Shown one piece after another: positions 47,901 through 57,965 of a stretch of DNA of 64,000 nt. The notes under the pieces are model-generated. The model had not been told where the DNA came from, ran no database searches, and saw nothing but the letters and a program-made list of their open reading frames with translations. The first letter of the stretch is position 1; the number at the start of each line of letters is the position of its first letter. Location of the stretch: positions 1,617,001-1,681,000 of the forward strand of contig JARHVA010000021.1 in the NCBI GenBank assembly GCA_037957365.1, in the 5' to 3' direction. The position numbers and the translations under genes were made by a program. Origin of the DNA: Torreya grandis (Eukaryota; Streptophyta; Pinopsida; Cupressales; Taxaceae).

Positions 47901-47909
47901 GTGGGAGAA

Positions 47910-48798
47910 TGTTTGATGTGAAGTCACTATTCATGGTCACTATTCATAGGCACTATTCATAGTCACTATTCATGATGATGTGGTATATTGCTGAAGTTGC
48001 ACTAAGATGATGTAACATGGCCCATGGAAGATGGTATGGACCATAGATAATTTTTCATGTTAGAAAGATGATGTGAGAGAAGTGGGGCACATTTCTCCAC
48101 TAAGTTACATGTGTTGACTGTGGACTTTGCACATGGGTGCATGTGGGGTGCCATCTCTTAAGGGGGTGACTTTTGGAAGCATGTGGAGAAAAAGGATCCT
48201 CACCCATGTGCTTATGGGGCATAGTTTGTCTATATTTTGACTCTTATGTGTGCACATGGGTTGTAGGGAAATTGACCACTATTATTGATTTGAGTCACAT
48301 GTGAATTGGGGTGTATCATTTTAGAGTCACATGTGAGGTGGGATCTTTAGGTCAAAAGTGGGAGCATCTTTTAACCATGCACATGTTGGGGGACAATGGT
48401 CCCTATTCATCAATAGTGTAACCAATAGGAGTGATGCATATTTTTTGGGATCTTCATGAAGTTTTTCCTTATTTCTCATCTCTCTTTGTATTTTATATAA
48501 AGGCATGTTAATTCCTTTTGTATTGTGGAGAATCTTGGAATTTACAAGCACTTAAGCTTGGAGTTGTAATGTCATTGGAAGCTTGTACATAAGCATTACT
48601 TTGTAACTAGATTGATAGATTGTAAGATTTGCATAGCTTTGTATGCTTTATATCAATATTGTTTAAGGAGAGAAATATTTGTAAAAGAGGAGGTTTTTCT
48701 AAATTAATAAGAAGTATGGAAGATGTCATTTTCCCTGTGGTGTTTCTTTGCACATTGTAAGCTTTCCATGTAATCTCTTTGTGTCTTTGTGTTATCTT
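47910..48798 (+). repeat. 3' LTR of the first copy, joined to the second copy
   Basis: Begins tgtttgatgtgaagtcac after a purine-rich tract and follows the 5' LTR closely, with a TATA-like ttatataaaggc near 48495. It stops at gtgttatctt (48798) where the sequence jumps to Gag. The last about 75 bp of the LTR, the primer site and the Gag start are absent. Confidence 0.85.
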
Positions 48799-48907
48799 CA
48801 ATGTTACCGAGGATAATACTACAGTAGAGTCATGGGAGAAGTTGAACAAGTTGTACTAGACAAAGTAAAAAAAAACAAAGTATTCCCTGAAGAAGCAACT
48901 GTATAGT

Positions 48908-49246
48908 TTGAAGATGAAGGAGAGATCATTTATTGTTGATCACTTGAATGAGTTCAACACTATCATCAAGAAGCTAGTCTCCATCAATGTGAAGATGAAG
49001 GATGAGGACAAGGCAATCACCTTGTTGTGTTCACTCCTTGATAGTTGGGATCATGTGGTGATGACCATCAATAACTCATCATCTGGAGATCTTAAGTTTG
49101 ATGATGTGGTATCAACTTTGCTTGGAGAGGAGATGAGAAGAAAGTCTTCTAGTGCATCCTCAAGTAATGAAGCCTTGGCTATGAGAGGATCATATAAGGG
49201 AGATCACCGTTTAGATAAAAGTCTAGAGGACCCAAGTAGAAGATGA
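48908..49246 (+). pseudogene. copia Gag fragment, open 112 codons (second copy)
   Basis: The frame begins MKMKERSFIVDHLNEFNTII and contains KAITLLCSLLDSWDHVVMTI, the conserved core of plant copia Gag. It ends with TGA overlapping the ATG of the next frame (49243), an apparent -1 frameshift before the zinc knuckle. Confidence 0.8.
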
Positions 49247-49479
49247 GGTGCTGGCATTGTGGAAAGCTTGGGCACTTGAAAAAGGATTGTTGGTATTTGA
49301 AGAATGAGGTGAAGGATGGAAACCAAAATCCACCTTCAGTTGAGGCCAGTACAATAGATTTAGAGGAAACAACGTCACATGAAGCTTTCTACCTCAATAA
49401 CAATAGATCAAGTGACAATGCCGGGTGTTGGACTCAGGTGTATCTTTTCACATGTCTCCACATAGATATTGGTTTATGA
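49243..49479 (+). pseudogene. copia Gag zinc knuckle (second copy), intact CCHC
   Basis: Reads CWHCGKLGHLKKDC (49249-49290), a perfect C-X2-C-X4-H-X4-C knuckle. This is followed by NEVKDGNQNPPS and then the frame shifts toward the protease. Confidence 0.8.
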
Positions 49480-49751
49480 GATATCATCCATATAGTAGAG
49501 AGTCTGTGTATTTGGGTGATGATCATCCATTATATATTATGGAAAGAAGGGATATAAGGATCAGGCCGCATGATGGTAGAATCAAAATGTTAAAGGATGT
49601 ATGTCATGTTCTTGTTTTGAATAAGAATATGATGTCCATCAAGAGGATGGAGGAGCTAAGGTATTCTTGTACCTTTTGGAATGTTAAATGTATAATTTTC
49701 AAAAAAGCCCTATTGGTGGTAAAAGGAAAATCTTATGGCTCCTTGTATTGA
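49425..49751 (+). pseudogene. copia protease and pre-integrase (second copy)
   Basis: Starts MLDSGVSFHMSPHRYWF, the D-S-G protease motif, and continues through KDVCHVLVLNKNMMSIKRME to VVKGKSYGSLY and a stop. The integrase core is again missing: the sequence goes to GDMMVAGSKPYERVKF (about 49815) and then GEGV. Confidence 0.8.
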
Positions 49752-50030
49752 CTATGTGGAGATTCAGTAACAAGTACTACAACAACACTAACATTAGATA
49801 TTGCTCAAGGTGATATGATGGTAGCTGGAAGTAAGCCCTATGAGAGGGTTAAGTTTAATAAAATCACATGTAAAATTCCAATCTTGATTTGAAATCAAGC
49901 AAGTGTACTTTTTGACTAGGGTGAAGGGGTATAGACTATGGTATCCTACTGACCACATGTTTGTTAGCCAAGATGTTTATAAAAAAAAAAAGAAAATCCA
50001 TTCAAAGGAGGAAGTACAATAAACACCTAA

Positions 50031-53000
50031 AGTTGTACATGTTATAGCTCAAATTTTCACCTTTGATAGGGTGTTTCAATCCCTGTCAACTTGAGCTATG
50101 CAATGATATTGATCCTAGGCTATGGGTGATCTTTAGGTGGATCAAACCTCTAGATTATAGGGCTATCTCCCCTTGATGTATTATTTAGGCTCTGTTGCTA
50201 ACTGACTTGCAAGGACATGGGAGAATGATAACATGAAATCAAAATAAGGGGGTGATACATTGGATAAGTTGATCAATACCAACCAGCTACATGTGTACAT
50301 GTAAATCAAGAGACTAACTTTAACATACACTTCTCCTAATCTGAATCTCTCACATAAGCACTTCAATGTGGAGGTTGTGATGGATACTTAGACTAGGAGG
50401 CATAACCAAGAGGTCTTGGATGACACTAATGGATAGACAAGTTCACTTAACCCTTGAAACACACTTACAAATTTCACATGACCTGCAAAAGAAGCTTTCA
50501 AACTGCATATATGTGTTAGAAAAGGACAACATGCCAAGGAAGACAAGTTAAATCACTTGACAAGATCAACTATTCATACACACACACTAAGTATATTCAT
50601 AGAAAGAGGTCAAATCAGTTGTTTCTTAGTGATCAAAGGCATACAAATGGGCATATATTTTTTGTACCTAGGTGGAGGATCCATACAAATCCAAACAAGG
50701 CTAAATTTATAGAGATTGAGAGAGGAGGAGGGAGAGAAGGGCATAAAAAAGAGAGGTTGACAAGTGTCTACACATAAAGATCAAGTTACAAACAAGAAAT
50801 ATGTTATATGACAATCTCACGAGGTCTTCTAGACATGTGCTACTTTCCTGAAGATGCTTTCCTCTTCCAAATGGCATGGGAGTTTCTCTCTTGCTTGACA
50901 CCTCTGTCTTCCTCTTCAAAACTGCCCTCCTCTTAGTTTAGAAGGTGAAAAGTGGCATACTTGATCACTAAGTCATATTGATTTACATTTTACCCCTAGT
51001 CTTGACACATTTCATCAATTTTAGAACCCACTAATACTGACATTGCCATAATAATTAAACCTTCTTAGGTGTCTTGAAGCCCATTTGTCTTACTATGCCT
51101 CTCCTTGCCCAGATGGCTCAAATATTGATTTTGTCTTCATGAATGAAATATATTTACATGGAAGGTATTTATTAGTCATAATAGACTTCATATTGCACCC
51201 AAAGCTTGCACTCGTATTCAATTCCTTGTAGCCCTAAAAACACACAAAGCTCCTTGTGTAGGATAATGTAAAAATAATTATATAAAAATAAGCATGGATT
51301 TGAGTACCTAGTATTCCCTTACAACTTTGTGCCAAATTTCATGACCAAACCCTGAGTAAAAGTACACATATTCACCATTTTTCTCTCTCTAATTAGGCCT
51401 CAATTAGGCCTAGAAACTGAGTTTTGGCCTATACTTGTCCCACACGTGTGAAAACACAAATAAGTGTCTAATTAACTTTTAGGATCCTATGACCATGATC
51501 CATGCCAAGTTTGGGCTTCTGAAACCTTATGTAGGTGGGTAAACCAAGGAATGGCCAAAAAACCTAGTTTTTCAAAAGCCTTCTTCACATTGCCTTCAAC
51601 AATCAGAACTGTAGGAGCACTTCTAAGGTCAAATATATATATTTTTGGGCCTGAGTAGACATAAAATTCTTGAATCCATTTTCCCCAATCATTTCCATCC
51701 ATCCATGAGGTTAAATGCCTTGTTTTGATCCCAAATCCTTGTAAGAACATAATGTTTAATGCATCTATATAGGTGTAGGTACAATAAAATGTCATGGTAA
51801 GGGTCTTAATGGAGTGAGGAATTATGTTTGGGTGGTTTAAATATCAATACAACTCATTTTAATCACTTGGTAATCCAATCTCTCTCATTGGGTCATTACT
51901 AGTCTTCTTGGCAGCTAAAAACATGCTTATCATCTTAACGATGATTCATAAATCATGGGGCCTTGATCAATGAAAAAATACCACACATTACAAGAAAAAA
52001 AGGCCCCCTAACATCCTGAATGATATTGGGATCCCATGCAACTTTTCCATACTATTTTGAGCTTGACAAGGTGCTTCTTGGGCTAGAAAGTCTTCATTTA
52101 GTGAGCTTGAGAGAGAGAGAGAGAGAGTGACTTGGAAATGGCATATAAGAGTTTGGTTTTGATTCCAGACACCTCAAGGATGTATGTAATACCCATATTG
52201 ACATATTATAATGGTTTCCTTTTCCATTCTTCTCCACAATACTATTACAACCTTCATTAGCTCATGCTTAGGGTTTGTAAGCAAAACAATACAAAAGACC
52301 CTAGTGATTGTATTTGAACCATTTCCTCCACTTTGAGGTTTGAGACAAGATTGTGTTAATTGTAGAATCTTGTATACAAATTTTTAAATCACCCCTACAA
52401 GTTTTATATGGTAGTGAGACTACCCAAGGCTAGGCAATTCTCTTTCAAGGTGAGGCTCTCATTCTTTTGCTTATCAGTGTAGACCTATAGGTTTGTAGAC
52501 ATGTAGGTCCACATTTAGAATTTATTTAAACCAAAAAAATCAAATATGGTGGTGTATTATACTCTAAAACCTCTTCAATGTTCCTCCTACACCTATGTAT
52601 CAAGACAACTTATCTTAAGCAACTCAAAATACCTTTTCTTTACAAGGCTATGATTCTCTTGACTATGCCTCAACCCACACTAAGGAGTTTCTTTTTTGAA
52701 GAGTCTAAAACCTATAGAATTATCTTGAAACTCTTCATTTACCTTCTTGATACCTTTCAACATCATAATGCTTCCAAATCATGCAAATTTCTTACAATTT
52801 TCATACACATTCATGCATAGATTTGTGAGTGTTCATACATGTTTGCTAAGAGTTTTGATTGTGTTTAGATACAAGAGGACATCTGAGGGTGTTCTTAGTA
52901 GATAAAGTGCCCCTTTTCTCATTATTGAAAGATTTTAAAAACTCATTAATGTTTCCCTTAATTCATCATCATCTTCTTATATCTCTTTAGGTTTCATATC

Positions 53001-55200
53001 ACCTTAAACTAACATCCTTCTCTTCAATCTCACACACACAGGCCTTTATGTGCAGGTTTAGGCCTACTAGGCCTACACAGATTTTCCAAACCTTGAAATT
53101 ACCTTGATTGATACTAAAATTAATATCGAGGTCATGATGTCATTAAATAATCATTTTAATATGATGGCACCTTCCTAAAAACCTTCATCTTCCAAGACAA
53201 GTAGGCACCTCTCTTATTTGACTAGGCAGGCCTGTAGGAGCACTTGACTATGTTACTATAGGGGTTAAAGTGAAATTGTTTTAATCACTCATTTTGATCA
53301 TTATCTTTAGGTTTAATTTTTATTTCTAGTGATTTTATTCACTTGATTATTCACCTAAACCCCAGCTCTATTGTTATGCATTGCATCTTCTTCTCAAGTT
53401 TGAAAACTAACCTAAAACGTTCAAACAAGCCTGTATATAGCCATTAGGTGTCTTAACTATATATATTATTTATCCCATGGTGGCATGTGAAATGGAATGA
53501 ATATAAATGTTAAATTATTTACCATTACTTCAATACTAAAACCTATGCTATCTCCATCTTGTAAGCAAGCATTTCAAATGAATGTAGACCGAGAGGTCTG
53601 TAGACCTGTAGGTTTGCATTTTCATACTTTAAGCCTTACAGGAGGCTTGTATTGATATTTTAAAACCCTGATATCACACTCCATTTGACCTATAACCTAC
53701 CTCATGAAGTTTTTAACTTCAAATCACACTAGAAATGCACATTTTTACCCTTTTTAGTCACCTCTGTTTAATCAAGGTTAAGAGATAGTCCTTGGCATAA
53801 AAGTACTATATGTTGCTTGGAGGGGCTAGTATGAAGGTAATCAGATGATTGGAGAGAATTTAATGAAGTGAAAATGTGTTGAGACATTTTAAAATCATTT
53901 GGATGCATTAGACCTTGCATAAAACCTTAAAACTTCAAGTGCAACCTGTTATTTCACCTTATGAAGATCTTTTACTCAATATCCACTGCCACACATGCCA
54001 AACTTGGTGGATGAAAGTGTGAAATAGTTTTTCAAAACCCTTTTGACACTCTCTTATGTTTCTCATTCCTCCAAAAAACTTCTAACTACAATTTCAAGAA
54101 GAAAAATGAGCCTATGAGGTTTATGCAGGGTTTTAAGACCACCCTGCCTTCTTAACAATTGTTTATAAAGGAGGGACCACTAACCTAATGAATATGGCCA
54201 TGTATTTGAGTTTCATTAGGACCCACTCCTTTGGAAAAAAATTTAGTTCCCAACTTCCCTTTTTTGTATGGAATGAGCATCCAAAACTAGCCTTTGTAAG
54301 CTTGCCAAGGGAGTGATGGAAGAAAGGGACTGGATTTTGCCTTGAATTGAACTATACCTGCATTCAAAGCATGATTTTGACCTAAATAATGAAAAGTGAC
54401 ACTTTGAATATGTTTTCACCTGCAAATAGATCTCCCAAGTCCATACAATTGAATAAAATTATCTTCTTTGAAGTGATTATGCTCCTTTGTATGTTGAACT
54501 ACAAGAATCTGATCACTTTCTGACTTGTAACTATCATATGCACATTATAAACCTCCTTCAAAATCTTGAACAAGTGTGATGTAGAGATATTTCATCTTTT
54601 TTGGCTTTGATAAATGTTGGAGTTAGTTATATGAACTTTTCTTTTTCAATTTCACTTACCTTAAACTTTGAAAATTAATCTTAACCTCTCCAAACATATA
54701 TGAAATGTTTATGAAAGGTGATGAAGGGGGAGGATAAATTCAGGGATAACTTAAGAACCTATGAAACCTTTTAGATCCACATTATCATACCATGGTGAAG
54801 GTATACTAGCATAAGACCAACATAAAATATTACCTTAATTTTGTTAAAATAACCTTAACATATGCTCATAAGACTTTAGAAAGACCGTTTTAATACCCCA
54901 TAAAGCATTGAATGGGATATGAACAAGGTCAAAAGGTATGACAAATAAGTTCCTTGCGAACCTAAGTAATGGTAGCTAAAATTTGGCTAACATCTTTGGC
55001 GGTCTCTTGGGGATGCTTGTTTGCTAAGCATATTTGACAGGTTGCCTAGTCCATTTATTGGGCATGGAGTCATATATTACTCAAACTCAGACCTAAAATG
55101 TATTTGACACAAGATAAGATAGATGAATTGAAATAATAACACAAAACATAAAATAAGACAAAACACACACTTGTGCTCATAATCACTTAGAAAACACAAA
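50031..55200. other. repeat-derived region, no gene assigned
   Basis: A minus frame at 51795-51487 (102 codons, including YIDALNIMFLQGFGIKTRHL) is protein-like but unrecognised. Words such as gtaggtttg and gtagacctgtagg recur at 52.49 and 53.59 kb. 50.2-50.5 kb resembles 56.15-56.4 kb. No RNA gene was seen. Confidence 0.4.
52109..52127. repeat. (GA)n microsatellite
   Basis: About nine GA units run uninterrupted. Confidence 0.95.
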
Positions 55201-55210
55201 GCATTAATAA

Positions 55211-55960
55211 CTACACACAACTAACCTCAACATTTCTTCCTCCTCTAGGATCAAATGGGAAGATTTTGAGATCCTCTTGACACCATATAATCATATTTTC
55301 ATATGCTGAGTATAGTCCAACTAGGCATGGTTCATGGAGTGGAGTCTTATTCTTGTATTTGGAGATGCTAGCATGCATAAAGCCTCTTTGACTAGCAACT
55401 GGACCTTCTTGCTTCATTCCCTTATACATAGGTTGACTATGTGAGTCAAGTACCAAACCATACTCATTCCAAACTTGTTTTCTTGGCACAAAAAATCTCA
55501 TTTATACCTCATCCATAGGTTGCTCCTGATTTTATATGACTTCTTCATGCCTATCAACTGCTACTTTCTTGATATCTTGCTCTTGTTTGCTTGAGTTCTC
55601 ATGAACCAGAGCAAGAGGACCAAATTCAAAAGCATATTAATGATGTCTAATAGAATATTTAAACCCTTTTATAGTCTCAAACTCATTTCATATGCTTCGA
55701 TATTGTTGCCATAAGTCCTTATCATTCTCTTGACATCCCTCTTGAAGAGGTACAACCATAACTTGGCCTTGCTCTTCAAATTCTATAACCTCATGGAGTG
55801 GCAAGCTTGGAGAGTTGTCTTCATCTTACTTAATGCCTTGATTGAAAAAACTACCTTCTTCAATATGAATTAGACCATGACATGCCTATAAAATAATGTA
55901 ATTGTTGTCAACCTAGAGTTGCACCTTGATTTGAGGACGTGCGTGAAAGGGCCAGTCCTC
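55211..55960 (-). pseudogene. decayed unrecognised ORF of about 250 codons
   Basis: The minus strand keeps one frame for about 250 codons with about four stops. It reads FEEQGQVMVVPLQEGCQEND, YAFEFGPLALVHENSS, then the open part MRFFVPRKQVWNEYGLVLDS ... DLKIFPFDPRGGRN (55501-55211). Codon-level integrity suggests a once-coding sequence. I do not recognise the family; retroelement or host pseudogene are both possible. Confidence 0.45.
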
Positions 55961-57180
55961 TATCCGACTGAAACAATGGGATCTCCTCACAAGGGTGGGT
56001 GCCTTAATAGTGAGAAGAACCTCTAGAGAAGGCTGGTTCCTGTATGATGTATCAATGAAGATTCCTACTCTACGCTGTTGACTGCCATGGAAAAGGGAGA
56101 AAGAAAACTTAAAGGGGAAATCCTACCTAAAAGAGGGTGATACACCAGAATTTTGATCCTACTCAGCTTGGAACCTTGAACACTGAATGAACAAGAGAGA
56201 AGGAAGCCCTTAGACTTTAATTAATCACTTGTGCATAAGTATTTCATGTAGAGGTTCGGTCTGATGACTAAAACCTGAGGGAAATGGTGGAGAGAGGTCT
56301 AATAAAAGACACTTTGTAGCCACCTAACATCCACTTACAATTTCAGCAAAAGACAATAAATAACACTTTGACATGACCTGCACAAGGACAATATAGCAAC
56401 TAGGTACGAACAAAATTTGGGAAGGGAGAAAACTCTACCACTTATGCAAATTGTTGAAGAAATATACACTATGCCAATGTTTGAAATTTGAAAGTATAGT
56501 CCTTATTAATCGAAGAGGTTACACAACTCTTAATGGCAGAGTCTGGTCTAACCAAGAGAGATTGGATTCTTTTTAATCAAGGCTAAAAGCCATTATATAA
56601 GAAATTACAAGAAGCCAAAGATAGGCGTATAAAATTGAAGATAAAGATTCACTTTGGTTAACTCAATAAAATATATTTTCCCTGTTGTCCTTGCATGAAG
56701 CTTCCTCGCTTGATGAAGTGAACTCATCCTTGTCATGAACCGTCCACCTCTTCTTTGCATGTAAATCTTCTAGTGGATGTAGCATTTAATCAATTAGTTA
56801 ACTCTAAATATGAACCAGTCAACTCTAAGTATAGACTCAAAACTCTTGTTGAAGCTGGGTTTAGTCCTTCGAATGCATGCGTTATTTGAAGACAAACAGG
56901 TCTTTAATGATCAGTCAATTGAAACTTAGACCGTTCATTCAAAAATAGCTCTGATGTTTGAAAATAGACTCACGTTCGAAAATAGGTCCAGTGTTTGCAT
57001 GTGAATCTTCTAATTTTGGTCATTCTGAAGAAATTCAATTGTCTTTGATTTTGCCTTTATTGAAACTGTCTTTGCCTTTTCTCGAGATTTTTGTTGTGTG
57101 TCGAGATTTTTGTTGTGTCAAGATTTCTATTGAAAAGTCCGGGGTCTTCTTTATACGTTTGACCTGTCTTGAGCTTTATT
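55961..57180. other. repeat-derived region without a gene
   Basis: Similar in parts to 50.2-50.6 kb (gggtgataca, catgacctgca). At 57080-57130 a short gagatttttgttgtgtc repeat occurs two to three times. No coding feature is supported. Confidence 0.4.
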
Positions 57181-57184
57181 TCAA

Positions 57185-57604
57185 ATTCCTTCAGACTTTT
57201 TGTCTGAAGGAATACAAAAGTCTGAAGGGATTCAATTGTCTTTGCCTTTTCATCTTATTTTTTTTCTCTACGGGTTTTATTTCTCTTTGCAAGCTTAGTT
57301 TGAATTTCTCCTCGGCTTTGTCTACTCCTTTGGTCACCCAGTCATAACTACGGACTGGTTTTGATGACATGCTATCCAAATTTCTTTGCTCTTATTCCAG
57401 TGGCCTTTTTGTATTGGTCATTGACAGTCTTCCGAATTCCTTCAGACTTTTTGTCTGAAGGAATTCCTTTAGACAAAAGTCTAACGAATTCCTATTGTCT
57501 TTGCCTTTTGAAAAAACATGGGTCTTCTTTGTATGTTTGACCTTTCGAATTCCTTCAAACTTTTTGTCTGAAGGAATTCCTTCAGAAAAAAGTTTGAAGG
57601 ATTC
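57185..57604. repeat. array of three palindromic stem-loops
   Basis: Perfect arms of at least 12 bases surround a five-T loop at 57185-57213, 57434-57466 (GAATTCCTTCAGAC arms) and 57547-57579 (one mismatch). Each is followed by a second, weaker partner with an A-rich loop (for example caaaagtctgaagg, agaaaaaagtttgaagg). They are spaced 249 and 113 bp apart. Confidence 0.9.
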
Positions 57605-57664
57605 TTACCTTGCTTTATCTTTTGAAACGTAACCTTCAAGATTTCAAATGTGCCCTCCGCACTG

Positions 57665-57840
57665 ACAGCCAGTCCACGTGTCAGTCAACAGTGGTCCTTG
57701 ACCAGTCCACGTGGCCTCCAACAGTCTAGGTGGTAGTCTGCATGTCATCTAATAGGTAGTCTACGTGTCAGTCCAAGTGGCAAGGTGTCAGTCCACATGG
57801 CAAGGTGTCCTCTCAGCTATCTATGTATCCTTTGGCTATC
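57665..57840. repeat. G-box-containing degenerate repeat
   Basis: The words agtccacgtg, agtctacgtgtcagtcc and agtccacatggcaaggtgtc recur about six times. Two perfect CACGTG G-boxes are at 57675-57680 and 57708-57713. It is a degenerate minisatellite; regulatory activity is not shown. Confidence 0.7.
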
Positions 57841-57965
57841 TTTGTCGACCAAGTGATTGAATCGCTCCTTTGAACCCACCGTTGAACCCATGGATTGAAC
57901 CGAGTGGTTGAACCATCTGATTGAACCAACTGATTGAACTAGTTCAAAGGTTCAATTGGTCATTA

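Larger units (their letters stand above)
44063..48798 (+). mobile_element. Ty1-copia element with two LTRs, integrase core missing
   Basis: 5' LTR about 44063-45071, primer site 45074 (tagtatcagagc, tRNA-iMet type), Gag, protease, pre-integrase, integrase C-terminal end, RT and RNase H remnants, purine-rich agtgggagaatg before the 3' LTR (47910 onward). Numerous stops, frameshifts and changed catalytic residues mark it as dead. The integrase catalytic core between the pre-integrase region and the C-terminal GYGEGV segment is absent. Confidence 0.85.
48799..50030 (+). mobile_element. second copia copy, truncated at both ends
   Basis: Starts inside Gag (caatgttaccgaggata) and stays similar to the first copy until about 50030, where homology ends. 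It contains Gag, zinc knuckle, protease and the same integrase-less join. It has fewer stops than the first copy. No RT is left. Confidence 0.85.
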
